From: Daedaleopsis sinensis
Lineage: Eukaryota; Basidiomycota; Agaricomycetes; Polyporales; Polyporaceae
Length of the DNA stretch: 64,000 bases
Direction: 5' to 3'
Assembly (NCBI GenBank): GCA_033807695.1
Contig: CM066302.1
Location: 3,906,001 to 3,970,000, forward strand
Below, in pieces: positions 33,301 to 44,544 of this stretch. The notes under the pieces are model-generated. The model did not search any database and was not told the origin of the DNA. It worked only from the letters and a program-made list of their open reading frames with translations. Made by a program: the position numbers and the translations under genes. Positions within the stretch are counted from its first letter, which is position 1; every line of letters starts with the position of its first letter.

Positions 33301-35361
33301 CGTAATGGGCACCCTGACCGCACAACCACCAAAGTATTCTCTCATCCTCGATCTCGATCGTCGGATACGCGACATGACCCTGCCCAAATATGCACTAGGG
33401 CCGCCCCCGCAGAACGCCGGTCTCAATCAGACCATGTCCCACTACATGCCTACGAACTACCTACACCTGAGTACGTGACCACTGCCTGAACACGACTATC
33501 ATCGCTCATGCGGTCTGCCTCAGCACTGCTCTATGTCCATCGTGTATTCTTTGCCCGCGCACTGGTAGACTTCCCTACTGACCCCATGCGGAGCCCTTTC
33601 GCTCCATCGTTTCTCGCCGGATACAGGAGCGCATCCGCACTGTTGCTCGGCATTCGCGAGCAGTTCGCTCTCTTCCCCACTCAAATCGCACGCTTCTGGG
33701 TACTGTGGACTCATGCCTTTTCTGCTTGCGTGAGTGCAAACACCTGGCATATCCCGCGCGCTCGATCTAAAGCGGTCATTGCTAGGTGATGATGGGGTCT
33801 GTTGTTACTCGAGGAGGCACCACGAAGACCGCACAAGCTGCTCTCGGCGAACTGCGCGTTGCCTGCGATCTATTCGAGCGCGCCGCCGAACATGGAGGCC
33901 GTGCGGTCAAGTTTGTTGTAAGTCGTAGCAGCGCATTCCATGTTGAACACATAGTCACACAGCGATCGGCAGCCCATTTTGCGCAAGCTCTTGGACAAGG
34001 CGCAGACAGCGTACTTCCAGGGCCTGCAGCCGCTCCGGCCCGACATCTTCACCCCGCGCACGGCCGAGAACGAGCACGACGAGCTGTCCATCTTCAGCGG
34101 CCGGACCCCGCGGACGGTCGCGACAAAATCCAACCGTCCACAACGTATCTCGCCGAGCATGTCCTCGTCCTCGGCCGCTCTGTCCGACCATTCGAGCCCC
34201 GGGTCGCAGAACGGATCCGATACGAATGTTCGCGGCTCCGAGTCGCCCGCGGAAGCGTTTCCTGGGCTCGACTCGTCGTACCGCATGGCAGTGCACCCCG
34301 AGCTTGTCGCAGAGCTCCGGTCGTTCGAGGGGCAGCTCGACGCGCAGATCAACGAGGCCAGCTCATACTACGAGCATGCGGGACAAGGCCAGCAGTATGT
34401 GTACGACGACACACACCAGGCGTACGCCCAGCATCACCAGGTGCCTATGCAGCATACGGGTCAGCAGGAGCAGCAAGCGTCGTGGTACCAAGCAAACCCC
34501 AGCGCAGAGCCGTCGCAGACAGCCACTTCTGTACCGCCGCCTATCGCGCCTGTACCCCCGCAACAGCTGCAGCCTCAGCACCAGCATATATACCCCATCC
34601 ACTACACGCACTCGCACTCGCAGTCGGCTGTCGAGCAGCACGTCCCAGAGAATTCGCACCAGCCACAGCTCTCGCATTCACAGCCGTATCACCAGCAGCC
34701 CGCCGCCACCGAGGTCCTCCCTGCGCAGACCTCCACTCACCCGCACGACATACCAGTCTACGGCGGCGCGTACTCGAAACCCGGCGCGCCCGGCCACGCG
34801 CACTACCACGACCACCCGTACGCTCACATCACGGCGAGCACCTCCGCGCAGAACCTGCACGACCACCCCGCGTACGCGGGCCACACGCACTCCGTCCCCG
34901 ACCAGCGCTCGGAGCTCTGGACGGTGAACGTCAACCCACCGCCCGCTGCCGGGTACCCCGCGCAGTCCGCGTCTGGGTACGATGCGCACGCGCAAGCGCA
35001 CGCCGATGACCCGTATGCGCACCACGCTCGCGTCCCGTACCAGCAGCCCGCACATGCTCATGCCTACTCGCACCCGCACCCCGCAGACATGACCGGCCGC
35101 CCGCAGCCCCAGCCGCTGCAGCCGCAACACACTGGCGGGGGGCATGCGGCGCACCAGGAGCCGTACGCCCAGGCGCCGACGCAGCACTATGCGTACGCCC
35201 AGCATGCGTCCCAGCCGCAGCCGCAGCAGCATATGATGGCTGCCCATCCGCACCCGCAGGCGCCGCCGACGAGCGTCATGCAGAGCGGGTACAGCTTGCA
35301 GGAGTCGTGGACGACGTTCTTCCAGCAGGAGCTGCCGGGCCCGCCTGGGGGCCGACGCTGA
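30364..35361 (+). CDS. Zn2Cys6 transcription factor with fungal-specific middle domain and His/Gln-rich tail
   Basis: Twelve exons: 30364-30581, 30634-30949, 31035-31046, 32129-32698, 32756-32830, 32887-32896, 32946-33037, 33087-33177, 33255-33470, 33524-33729, 33786-33917, 33973-35361. They sum to 3327 nt (1108 residues plus stop). The zinc cluster is residues 33-61 with spacing C-x2-C-x6-C-x5-C-x2-C-x8-C. A coiled linker follows (LHRKIAEMSDRIRQLEDGL). The fungal_trans middle domain starts around APWFFGAVTHRQLVDEVFP and includes TGLHRDCSRFKL and QKRRALFWELFITDC. The last exon is rich in His, Gln, Tyr and Pro (34380-35270), an activation-type low-complexity region. Such proteins bind CGG-type sites in the nucleus; targets are unknown. 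Microexons of 12 and 10 nt restore conserved blocks. Confidence 0.92.
31047..32128 (+). other. Unusually long intron (1082 nt) inside the transcription factor gene
   Basis: Donor gtgagt at 31047 and acceptor cag at 32126-32128, with a ctgat branch site 20 nt upstream, restore the frame exactly (LLL then DDKPSL). Neighbouring introns are 50-85 nt, so about 1 kb has probably been inserted. Its frames do not resemble a known transposon protein; it contains the hairpin at 31854-31938. Confidence 0.75.
31854..31938. repeat. Long near-perfect hairpin inside the transcription factor intron
   Basis: The left arm 31854-31891 pairs with the right arm 31902-31938 across a 10-nt loop (ccctttagtc). The inner 15 bp next to the loop pair perfectly and only a few mismatches or bulges occur outward. 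Flanks outside the arms do not pair. It may be a small-RNA precursor, a MITE-like element or a structural splicing signal. Confidence 0.8.
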
Positions 35362-35785
35362 TCCTTGAATTCCTCTCATCCCTGGCTGCATGCTTGGCGC
35401 GTCGCTGGGGCGTGTGTCGCTCGCGGGATGAACACCGATTGAGCTGTGTTGTAAGACATCTCGTTTCTGTGTTCTGCGTGCATCTATGTTTGTAGTCTGT
35501 TATCGCTCTCCTCGCATGTGCTTTGTCCTCTGTTCTGTTCTTTTCTGTTCCGTTCCTCTGTATGCTACTTTACCCGTCTGTCGTTGTGCTGTTCTCTCCT
35601 AGTGACCATGCATTCTTGTCCCGCTCGCCTGTTGGAATTCAGTTATGACTGACTGCTTTGTTCTACCTACGTTACGTGTCCATGTACAACGCTATCCGTT
35701 TTACAATTCGCATGTTCTCGCTGCCCCTGGAAATGGAAATGTACGTACACATACGTCCATGGTGCCACCCGTACGCATATTGGTG
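35362..35785. other. 3' flank of the transcription factor
   Basis: T-rich sequence with tgttct-type repeats (35465-35620), typical of a fungal 3' untranslated region. No gene is seen. The right unit of the inverted duplication starts near 35785. Confidence 0.5.
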
Positions 35786-35825
35786 CTCTCGAGTGCAATA
35801 ACATGTGCCTTCTGTCCACCATCTT

Positions 35826-36904
35826 TCACTTGCGGCCCTTTTTGCGTGAGCGACGCGCACCGCTTCCCTCTGCAGCTAGGGTATTCACCTTCGCCTTTGT
35901 ACCTGCATCCGCACCCGCAGCAGCGGTATCTGCACCCGGATCAGCCCCACCCATCCCTCCAGATTGCGCCAGCGCGAGCACGCCCTCAATCCGCCGTGAC
36001 CTCGCCTCAAACTCGGCGCGCGTGAGCTCCGCGCGAGCGAGGAACTCGTCCTCGGGCACGAACGTGCCCAGCTCTTGCAGCATCCCCACGTCGTCCGACC
36101 CCCCGCGCCCCTGCGCATCGTTAGCCTTCCCGCCTGCATTCACACCCGCATGTTCGTCCGTGCCGCTGTCCGTGTTCTCGCCCCTGTCGACTAACAGCGT
36201 GCAGATGGTGCGTACGTCCTCTGCGCGGCGTAAGCACCCGTGCGCGAGCGCGACGGCGGCGTCTCCAGTGGTGAAACGGCCGTAGTGTGCGTGTGGCTCC
36301 CTCTTGAGGTGCGCGGGGAAGAGCGCGGCGAGCACGCCGATGATCCCGCGTGTCGCGCTCGGGGGGCAATGCGCCCAGACGCGGAGCATGAACGTGGCGG
36401 CGCGCGTGTGGGCCGCTGATATGTTCGAAGGAGAGGACCGAGAGGGGGCGGGGACAGGGGCGGGGACAGGGTCGGTGACCCACTGCATGTTGCCATCCGG
36501 TGTCATGAGCGTGACTGTGGTGCGGCCGGGCTCCGTGTGGGGGAGGCAGAAAAAGCGGTAGTCGGGCGCGGGGAGGTAGAGATTGAACGCGCTGAGGAGC
36601 CGAGGGTGGTCTCGGAACATGCGGCAGACGTGGGGGATGAGGATAGGGTAAGCGTGCCTGCGACGGTGAGTGTGAGTGTGAGTGTGAGTGTGCGGATGAG
36701 ATGTATAGGAACGCACCTATACATGTTCAGGAGGAGGAAGAAGTGCACCGCGAGTTCTGGGCGGTCGGGGAAGTGCGCGTCGATCAGGGCGATGTATCGT
36801 CCGAGCGCCTTGACTTTGTCTTCATACGCCATGGTCGATTCTGATCTTACTGTACCATAGAGGAGCTTCGATGTGCCTGGATGAGCTGACGGGGAAGTGG
36901 ACAT
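35826..36904 (-). CDS. Gene B': PAH-domain (Sin3-like) protein, right copy
   Basis: Same two-exon structure as B. The PAH core is kept: YIALIDAHFPDRPE, FFLLLNMYR, HAYPILIPHVCRMFRDHP, LSAFNLYLPAPDYRFF. The tail region (ENTDSGTDEHAGVNAGG against a longer Gly-rich run in B) differs most, as expected for low-complexity sequence. The basic end RRSRKKGRK is retained. The intron near 36660-36715 has a (gtgagt)n-like microsatellite at about 36667-36690 just inside its 3' end. The frame is intact and its TATA box (36996-37005) is kept, so it is probably expressed. Confidence 0.72.
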
Positions 36905-36995
36905 CGCGAATGTGGTCGGTAATCGGGGTGGGGGAAGTGGTAAGAGGCTCGGGAGGAATCGGTAGTGTAGCGAGAGGATAGTTGAGAGTCGGTTA

Positions 36996-37005
36996 ATATA
37001 TATAT
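36996..37005 (-). promoter_or_regulatory. TATA box of gene B'
   Basis: The reverse strand reads atatatatatt about 95 bp before the ATG at 36904. Same position and sequence type as for gene B. Confidence 0.55.
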
Positions 37006-37199
37006 GTGGTGGTTTGGCCCTCTGCTTTAGCTTTGACGATGAGCCACTGGACATAAGCGAGTCCTGCTTTGTATGGCTAGAGCCGGCGGGTAGGTGCCAC
37101 CCCGTTCATCGCCGCGCGAACCGTCGAACAACAACAGACAGCGAACGGCAGAGGAAGTCAACTCGGTGGCGTGGACTCATTGCGCCGGTATGGCTGTAG

Positions 37200-38098
37200 T
37201 CATCGGCGGCCCGTGCAACACTTCATCCATAACACAAAGGAGATTCCGCCCGCTAGCAGCAAGACTGAGACGAGTTGGATGTTCACGGCAGATGTCTCGT
37301 GTTCGATCTAGCATCGTCGCATAGGAGTTAGTTTCATCAAGCCAGAATAAAGCGCTGGGTACTCACGACGGATGTAAAAGGTGAGAGAACAGGGATAGTG
37401 AAGTGTACAGGGGTGTTTCGTCTCGTCGCAGGTTCAAACGGTGCTGGAGGGACATAGCGGACAAGGAGAAACACGACCAGTCCGACCAATGTGGCTACGG
37501 CGATCAACAGTGTCCACTGCAGAGGCACAGCTATCAGTCATCAGTCGGCAGGCAGAAAACGGAGCAGGACGTACGATCATGCCCCTGATATGAGCGAACT
37601 CGCGTGCGTAACGCTCATCGACCTCAGCTATGGCACGCTAGACAGTCATAAAAGGTGAGCAAACGGCACATATTGGTAGTGGTCGTCTTACCCAATGTCG
37701 CTCTTCGTGAGTCAAAGATGCGGCAAAGAACTCCTTCTTGAGATCTTGTTGCGCCTGGAGCAGCATCTCTGCTCGAGCGGCCCGCAGTGCCCAGTAACGT
37801 TCAAGTGCTGTCACTGGGTATAGGAGAGTTTGAAGAAACTGCTTGAAGTGGTTGATATCGGTGGCATGTTGATCCTGCAATTGCAAGTGGCAGAAAGTCA
37901 GACACGATGTGTTGACTCGTGAGTACAACGAACTTTGTTGCGCATACGCACCGATGACACAATTTCTAATGTCACTTTGTCCTTCTCCTTCCAGCGTGTG
38001 GCGGATACGCTACTACGGCTCGTCGAGACAGCCGACGTTGTTCCTCGCCCGGTGGAGTCACTGGTCTCAGTGAGCACTGCGCCCCTAGCTATCGCCAT
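37200..38098 (-). CDS. Gene A': two-TM membrane protein, right copy
   Basis: Inverted copy of the gene at 17030 with the same five exons. Blocks: MAIARGAVLTETSDSTGRG, RSSVSATRWKEKDKV, QFLQTLLYPVTALERYW, LQAQQDLKKEFFAASL, IAVATLVGLVVFLLVRYVP (TM1) and a second hydrophobic helix before the end CCTGRR. Two to three residues are missing relative to A (TDINHF against a longer Asp/Ser run). Both transmembrane segments and all splice sites are preserved. Function unknown. Confidence 0.75.
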
Positions 38099-39070
38099 TG
38101 TTCTACTTTCGACTGTGAGGTAAGATGAGTAACTGCATAAAGTCAAATATGCTAAACCTCACCATGAGGAGTGGACTTTCTCAACTTGTTTGGCTGAATT
38201 GAACGCACAATCTGGAAGTTGTCGCGATGGCCCGTACTCGCATTCATTCTGGATTGTGTACGATCTACAAAGATGATTTGGCGAAAGATAATTAGTGTAT
38301 AGTTAGCCAATATACGCTCCATGTATCCCCATATAAGCTCACAAGACTCCATCGCAGAGTCTCAGCAGAAGGATGGCTCTGCTGCCGGCTGCAAAGGTGT
38401 GGAACTGTTGACTTTGCCGGGAGCCCGCGATGGCGTGGAACTTAAACGGAGTGATTTCTGCACGAGACTGTTCTCACTTTCCTCGGTCGCTCGCTTTGAC
38501 TTCAGAGCTATGTAGCTGAGTCTGATATGCCAAGAAGCGGTTGTCGATAGTCGAGTCGTGGGTTAGCTGCCCCGGGATGGCTGAAGAGTGACTAGAGACA
38601 AAAGCCGTTGAGCGCGACGGTAGCGCTGAGGCCGGCAAATACATGTGTGACAACACGTACGTGTCCGGTCACGCATGTTGAAGGAGGAGGTACGCGAGCT
38701 GTCACCGTGACAGTATGCCCTTTGTGACACAGGCGTCTGTCACCGTCGCTACCTTAAAGTAAATATTATATTTTCCCCAACTTTTAGGCGCTTTCATGTT
38801 GCGAAGTTCCCCATCTTCCCGACGCTGGCTCACCGGAGGCGCATTGCACTGGCTATCTCATACCATCCCTAGCTCTGCTGCTACCATAACTCTGAAACTT
38901 GCGACTTTTCTGTCAGGATACACAACATCTGGAAAGAGAGGAGACGTGACACAAGGAATCGAACTTAGCTGCTGCCAGTGGTGCGTCTCCAGCGGAGACA
39001 TCCCATTTCACGACCTTTCTAAAGCTGCTGTAGCCCCCAATCCCTACTAGATGACTAAATAAGCTTTGCT
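38099..39070. other. A'-D' spacer containing the novel joint of the duplication
   Basis: Left of about 38680 the sequence matches the promoter side of gene A (16449-17029, reversed). Right of it, it matches the promoter side of gene D (24873-25262, reversed). This joint does not occur in the left unit. The two genes A' and D' are now divergent across this new spacer, so they may share regulation that they lack in the left unit. No further gene is seen. Confidence 0.6.
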
Positions 39071-40638
39071 ATGGCCCTTCTTTGTCTCCACCTCGACGTT
39101 TTCCGCGAAATCACGTCCTACCTGCCTCAAGGATCGCGTACCTCCCTTATGCGCACATGCAGAGCCCTTTACCGCTCCCCCGAGGCTGCTAAAATCATTC
39201 TAGGTGGCTACATCGTGCTGCGTAGCTCCAAAAAGGTCGCATCATTTGTTGCCTACCTTGATGCTGAAAAGAAACCGCGCTGTCAATACGTTCGCGAGCT
39301 ATGGCTACATCCCCCCACCTTCTCACGACAAGATCTACTCGCATTCTCACTTTGCATTCCTAGTTTCTCATCCCTCACCTCCTTACAACTGCATGAAGTA
39401 GATCTGATGCTCTCGACTTGCCCTGAGCTGGGAGAGGCTATCGCCAAGCTCACCTCCCTTCGGGACCTCGATCTATCTGGCGTCGGTGCTGCAACCTGCA
39501 TTATGTTGCAAGCTCTCGAATGTGACCTCGTCTCAATTAGTTTGTGGTGGCTCATTAGGATTGACGAAGACATGGACGAAGAATTTCTACTCAGCCACGA
39601 AAACCATGCTGTCCAACGCCTAGCCAAGCTGACTTCAACGCTCGAGAGCCTCTCCTGCACCAACTGGTACACCGGGAGGAACTTACCCGACTTTGCGACT
39701 GTTTACCCGAACATGCGCGAACTTTCGATCGACCGTGACGATTTCCCTCATATGAAGCCTTACATACGCGCATATCCTCATCTCACTCGACTCCATGTCC
39801 AAACAGACCATGCCTCCGATCTGCGGTGCGACAATGATCCCACCGACACCGTGGAAGAGCTACGTGAGCATCGCGCTATCAACATAGCTGAACAATCGGG
39901 GCAGCCCTGGATGTGGCAGGAACTCGGGGAGTTCTGTGGCTGTGTGGCAAACCTCTTCCTCCTCGGTCTCACGTGTCCCATCAATCGCGTACGTCTTCAC
40001 GAAACACACTCGGTCGAGGTCACCTTCGACATGTTCAGGGAGGTCCTTGCGATGGCGCGTCCGAAGGAGCTGAAGGTGGATGGCTACGCCGGCGGACTGC
40101 TCTTAGATCCGATCCACGGTCTCATCCCGGTGCTCAACGACCCAGACACACGCCTAGAGCATCTAGTAGTAGAAGTATCGCTAGGCAAGGACCACCGGGA
40201 GGTCGACATTGCAGAAGCACTGGTACGCGTGCTCCCACTCTCATCCTCTTGGTATACTCATGGTTCGACCCGCAGGAGGCACTGCTCCCGGCGTTGTCGA
40301 TGCTCCCGTTCCATCGTCTCCGATTATTTCTCCGCGTCCATGACCTCGACCCCACACCTTGCGGCCCCTCGTTTATGGAAGTCATGATGGCGAAGAAGAG
40401 CGGCGAGCGCACGCCTACGTCTCCCCCGCCCTCGCCGCTGACGCGCGCGGAGTTGTCGCTCCAGAGCTTCGACCTCGTCGCATACACCCTCCGGCTCGGC
40501 GAGGCCAACCCGTCGCTCACGGATGCGGTGATCGCGATCTCTGGTCTGCGCGGTCGAGAAGATGAACTTGTGGCTTCTATTCCGGCTAGAGCAGACGGCG
40601 ACATCGATATCTGGGCTGAGAAGGAGCGGAATCTATGA
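39071..40638 (+). CDS. Gene D': F-box/LRR-like protein, intact right copy
   Basis: Two exons (39071-40222 and 40276-40638) give 504 residues. F-box: MALLCLHLDVFREITSYLPQ, SRTSLMRTCRALYRSPEA. Leucine-rich part: LTSLRDLDLSGVG, VYPNMRELSIDRDDFPHMK, HLTRLHVQTDHASD. A conserved block near the end of exon 1 is GLLLDPIHGLIPVLNDPD, and the C-terminus carries SLTDAVIAISGLRGREDE and ends KERNL. The frameshift and stop that ruin the left copy are absent here. The expected role is a substrate receptor of an SCF ubiquitin ligase; the substrate is unknown. Confidence 0.88.
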
Positions 40639-41870
40639 AGCACGGGACCCCGCCCGGCACGGACACGTTCACCGTTCTTATTCTCCATCTAGTATTCGCC
40701 GCCTCCGTCGAACGCTCGATGATTCGGGTTGTTCATGTCCATGGGAGAAGTGAACACGTCGCTGCACCAAAGTGCGTCTTCGTCGAGGTAGGGCACGGGC
40801 CTGTATGCGCGCCTTGTCGTGGACGAGACTCGTTCATAGCATTATACCCCGTCGGGAGCGCTTCCGCATTATACTCGGGCTCACTCATTCACTGATCAGG
40901 AACCGTAGTACTAGTTTCAATAACCGTTTGATTCGCACATACAGTCAGGCTATGAAAGTGACAGGCTCATCCTCTGTTCACAGCGTGTCTTCTGTGACTG
41001 GACGTGTCTGTTACTCGGCTCCAGCGTTACGCGTTATCCTCCTCCAGTCCGGTCCAGACTTCCTTCAGCGCACTGTGGTATCCGCTACGGCGGGAGCCTT
41101 CTACAGCTCAACTCCGCCTGTACAGAACTTCCGGCCTCTATTATACTGAGGAAAGACTGTACGCGCACCGTATTGATGACCCTATTGGATAGAGTGCTAC
41201 TACCAAAATAAGGAAAAAGTGCTCATTCGCATTGAACGATCTTCGACTGACAACTAATTACTCATCAGAAGTTCCATCAGTTGCATTGGAATGCGCAGTA
41301 TGTGATTCTTATTTGACCAGACGATGACTCGATACTCACAGTTGTCAGTCATAGGGTCGTTCTTGCAATCTCACACGCGGCATACGGGTGACCTACTGGC
41401 CTATTGTAAACTACGGCCCTCTTCTTCTTTAGCTACGGGTAGTTGTGAGTACTTAGCGGTCGCCGGAATATTCGATCAGAATACTAATCAACACCCAAAA
41501 CAGTGCCGCCGCCTGTGCTATTAGGAACCCAAGGACAGCTCGCCGCACGGCTCCGGTCGCTTGCAGCATGTTGGGCATTGCTGTTCACAGGAAGCAGTAA
41601 GAAGCACTGGTTTCCTCCAGATACTACCTCTTACAATTAGGACTCTCTTATCTCTGTTACCTCACAGCTATACACGGTTGTTCATTTCAATAGGTCAAAA
41701 GAGCCGTTGCCAAGTACGAACCGCGCGTACTGCCAACCTTAGCGCGCCTCGCCCGCAGACCCACCCGAGCAACCCCAGTTCACCATGAGCAAGGCGATTG
41801 TGCGCTATGTGCTCGGGCTCATGACTCCGAAGCGGCACCGCAAGAACGAGTCACGCAGCCATCACGACGA
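40639..41870. other. Spacer between genes D' and C' (right unit)
   Basis: Homologous to 21900-23280. Only the reverse-strand 38-codon hydrophobic frame at 41453-41569 stands out. The forward frame at 41785 (MSKAIVRYVLGLMTPK) is conserved with the left copy but lies upstream of a TATA box and is treated as promoter DNA. Confidence 0.45.
41453..41569 (-). CDS. Candidate 38-aa single-TM microprotein (right copy)
   Basis: Reverse-strand counterpart of the frame at 22208. The frame is complete, with head MLQATGAVRR, a TM helix around GFLIAQAAALFWVLISILI and end EYSGDR. The sequence just downstream, which could extend the left copy through a splice, is frame-broken here, so the small ORF is the only part kept in both. 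Confidence 0.35.
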   Translation of the reverse strand: MLQATGAVRRAVLGFLIAQAAALFWVLISILIEYSGDR

Positions 41871-41871
41871 G

Positions 41872-41877
41872 TATAAA
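41872..41877 (+). promoter_or_regulatory. TATA box of gene C'
   Basis: tataaa lies 110 bp upstream of the ATG at 41982. It matches the element at 21890-21895 in the left copy. Confidence 0.55.
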
Positions 41878-41981
41878 GTCACCCGTACACAGCAGGCAAG
41901 ATGGTCTTCATCCCCTAGCTGGCAGCTTGTGTCAGTTACCAACTCGTCATTGTTCGCCCTCAGCCGCAGCCGTTCAACGCC

Positions 41982-44389
41982 ATGCCCTCAAACAAGATCA
42001 AGATCAAGTGTGTCGACCACTACTGGGCGCCAGAGGAGAAGGCGTGGAAGCACAAGGACGCCAACTCCAATGTCCCCGCCGAGCTCGTCCAGCCCGTCGG
42101 GAGCGGCACTAGCTCTGACGACTGGGAAGATTATTGCTTCGTCATCGTGCGCAGGCATCCCGATCCCCGCCGCCCCTACGAGCAGACCATCGGGTTCAAG
42201 ATTGTCGTCAAGAGCGAGCATCTTGTCAACGTATGTCAAGCTGTCATCGGGCAGGTCCCAGGTCTGTCCTGGAACACCAAGCCGGTAGAGGTGAGTCATA
42301 TTCGATGCCCATCAAGGGTTGTTTGCTGCTGCTGAACACGTTTTCGAACCCAGCTGGACCCCATTCTCTTGATCTCATTCTTCCCACAACTCGAGAAGCA
42401 CGAGGAAAAGCTGCGGTCGGCGTCTCTCGTCGAGGAGTCAGACGAGGGACAGCAGCTTGATGCCCTGACCGCTCTTCTCGACTGGCTCCGCACCAACTAC
42501 CGGTCCACCCTCGCCAACATAGCCAGCCTTGTAGCGCATGGCGAGATCACATTCGACCTTCTCTATGGGGTTCTCGTCCCTCATAGCATCCTGGTAACTC
42601 GAGACTACGCGACTGGGGAGCTGCGCTGCGTGCGACTTCTGTCGGCCAGACGCGAAGACGAGCGCTACGTCCTTACCGTGGAGGGTGTAGAGGCCGCGGA
42701 CCCCCAAAGGGATCCTGCGAAGCGCAGCAACGGCGACGCATACAACAACTCTGCTGACGACTCGGAAGAGGACTACGACGACGACGACGACGACTACAGC
42801 ATGGGCGATGAGTACGACGACGAGGATGGCCCGAAGGACCAGTCATCGTCATTCCGTCCTACGGGCCGAGCATTCGGCAAACACATCACCACTGATTACG
42901 TTCGGGCATTCGGCGGTACGCAGAAGATCAACAGGCTGAGCGTGTATCCGCTCTGCTACCATCCCGATCCTGAGGCCCTGAAGGCCGCCTTGATCAAGCG
43001 TGGCAGGAAGTGGGCGTCGCTCAACGGCGTGCACCATGTCTATTACCGCGGACTAGCTGGACGCCATACCTGCGACTCGTACATCCGGTACAACGTGAGT
43101 CCATTCTCGAGATGCCTGATTGTATCCGTCTCATGTGCATCTTGACAGGTCACGTCTCGTATCATGGTGGACAGGGGTAAGACTCGTTAGACATTAATAT
43201 TGATGTTCCTTAAAGAAATGGTTACATATTGACGATATCGGCCAGGTAACTTTGTCCGTCTACAACCAAACTATGCGGTACCCAAGCCGAATGCAGACAA
43301 TCTGATCGTCCAACTTCCAGCGGATCGTGGTATGCTCCTCCCCTCCTTGCTGAAATGATGCAGTTCTGAGCTACCCATGGACAGGTACCGTTTGGACTCA
43401 CGCAAAAGAGAAGGAGGAAACCGGCCTCACAGACGAGCAGCTTCTTCTCACTACGCCGATAGTATACGGATTCAGCCTGTCGGACAAGTTCTGGCGTCAG
43501 TGATAATGCTCTCTCTCTCTCAGACGGTGCATTTACCTTCTATGCAGTCGAGTTCAACGTGCAACATATCACGCCTATCACATGGAACCCGGAGACCTTC
43601 GAAGGCCTCGTCCTCCCGGCTGACCGCAAGATTCTCCTTCGCTCCCTCATCGAAGCACACGACTCGGACTCTGGCTTCGATGATTTCGTGCGCGGCAAGG
43701 GCCAAGGTTTGGTCATCAACCTCTACGGCCCCCCCGGTGTCGGCAAGACGCTGTCTGCGGAAGCGACTAGTGAACACATCCGGAAGCCGTTGTACGTTGT
43801 TGGGAGCGGCGACCTTGGTATCAAGCCGTCGGAGCTAGACAGCACGCTCGAGAGGATATTCGACGTCGCGACGTGCTGGAATGCCATCGTCCTCATCGAC
43901 GAGGTGAGTATCACAGCGCTCAATCTCAGAGTGCATCGCTGACCGCGACACGTACAGGCGGACGTCTTCCTGGAGCAGCGCTCGCTGCACGACCTCGAGC
44001 GGAACGCGATGGTCGCCGTCTTCCTGCGGCACGTCGAGTACTACCGCGGCATCCTCTTCCTTACGACGAACCGGATCTCGACCTTCGACGAGGCCTTCCT
44101 GTCGCGCATCCACGTCGCGCTGCACTTCAACGAGCTCACCGTGCCGACGAAGGTACAGATCTGGCGCGCGTTCATCCGCAAGGCGGGCATCAAGGATGGC
44201 GAGCTGTCCGAGGAGCTCGTAGAGAAGCTCGCGCAGCGGGACGTCAATGGACGGCAGATCAAGAACACGTGCAGGACGGCGACGTCGCTTGCGCGCAGCC
44301 GGGGCCAGAAGCTGCAGTATGAGCACCTGGAGGAGGCGCTGAATGCGATGGAGGAGTTTGTGGTTGAGTTCGCTGCGATGAAGGTGTAG
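41982..44389 (+). CDS. Gene C': AAA+ ATPase with N-terminal DUF7025 domain (right copy)
   Basis: Exons 41982-42290, 42354-43094, 43149-43176, 43246-43329, 43385-43495, 43548-43903 and 43958-44389 sum to 2061 nt (686 residues). DUF7025 blocks: TFDLLYGVLVPHS, INRLSVYPLCYHPDPEALK, RGRKWASLNGVHHVYYRG. An acidic Asp/Glu/Tyr tract lies at about 42760-42830. ATPase: Walker A GPPGVGKT at about residues 485-492, Walker B IVLIDE at 538-543, sensor LTTNR, arginine-finger block SRIHVALHF, lid VNGRQIKNTCRTA. One donor reads gtcagt but keeps frame. No mitochondrial BCS1 N-terminal domain is present, so it is not BCS1. Fold implies ATP-driven remodelling; partner unknown. Gene intact. Confidence 0.9.
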
Positions 44390-44544
44390 GTGCCAGTCGT
44401 TGTACCCCTCATAGAAATTTGCGTATGCAGTACTATGGATACTAGTCGTTCCGTTTCCTTCGACTCTGTAACCAGGCTGCCGATCTTGGCCCTACGCCTG
44501 AGGAGAGGCACAGAGAACAGACGGAACATTGCCCTCTTCTCACC

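Larger units (their letters stand above)
35785..44430 (-). repeat. Right unit of the inverted duplication, order B' A' D' C'
   Basis: Contains B' (35826-36904 reverse), A' (37200-38098 reverse), D' (39071-40638 forward) and C' (41982-44389 forward). Each is a reverse-complement match to the left unit, but the reverse complement of the left unit would read D' C' B' A'. The halves are therefore swapped, as expected for a circular permutation. The novel joint is at about 38680, where catgtt (edge of A) runs straight into gaaggaggag (edge of D). The outer ends, about 40 bp past the stop of B' and about 40 bp past the stop of C', both map to the same short interval of the left unit near 19345-19360. 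Confidence 0.83.

Noticed and set aside
33786..35009. A 407-codon + frame overlapping the last exons of the transcription factor
   Set aside because: After the exon end at 33917 it is a shadow frame of the GC-rich last exon; the real frame continues from 33973 to 35361.
41785..41981. Upstream in-frame-looking start MSKAIVRYVL for gene C' (and its twin near 21982)
   Set aside because: It is in a different frame from MPSNKIKIK, no good splice joins them, and a TATA box lies between it and the preferred ATG.
43548..44389. Annotation of the AAA+ proteins as mitochondrial BCS1
   Set aside because: The BCS1 N-terminal domain is absent; the DUF7025 pattern precedes the ATPase instead.
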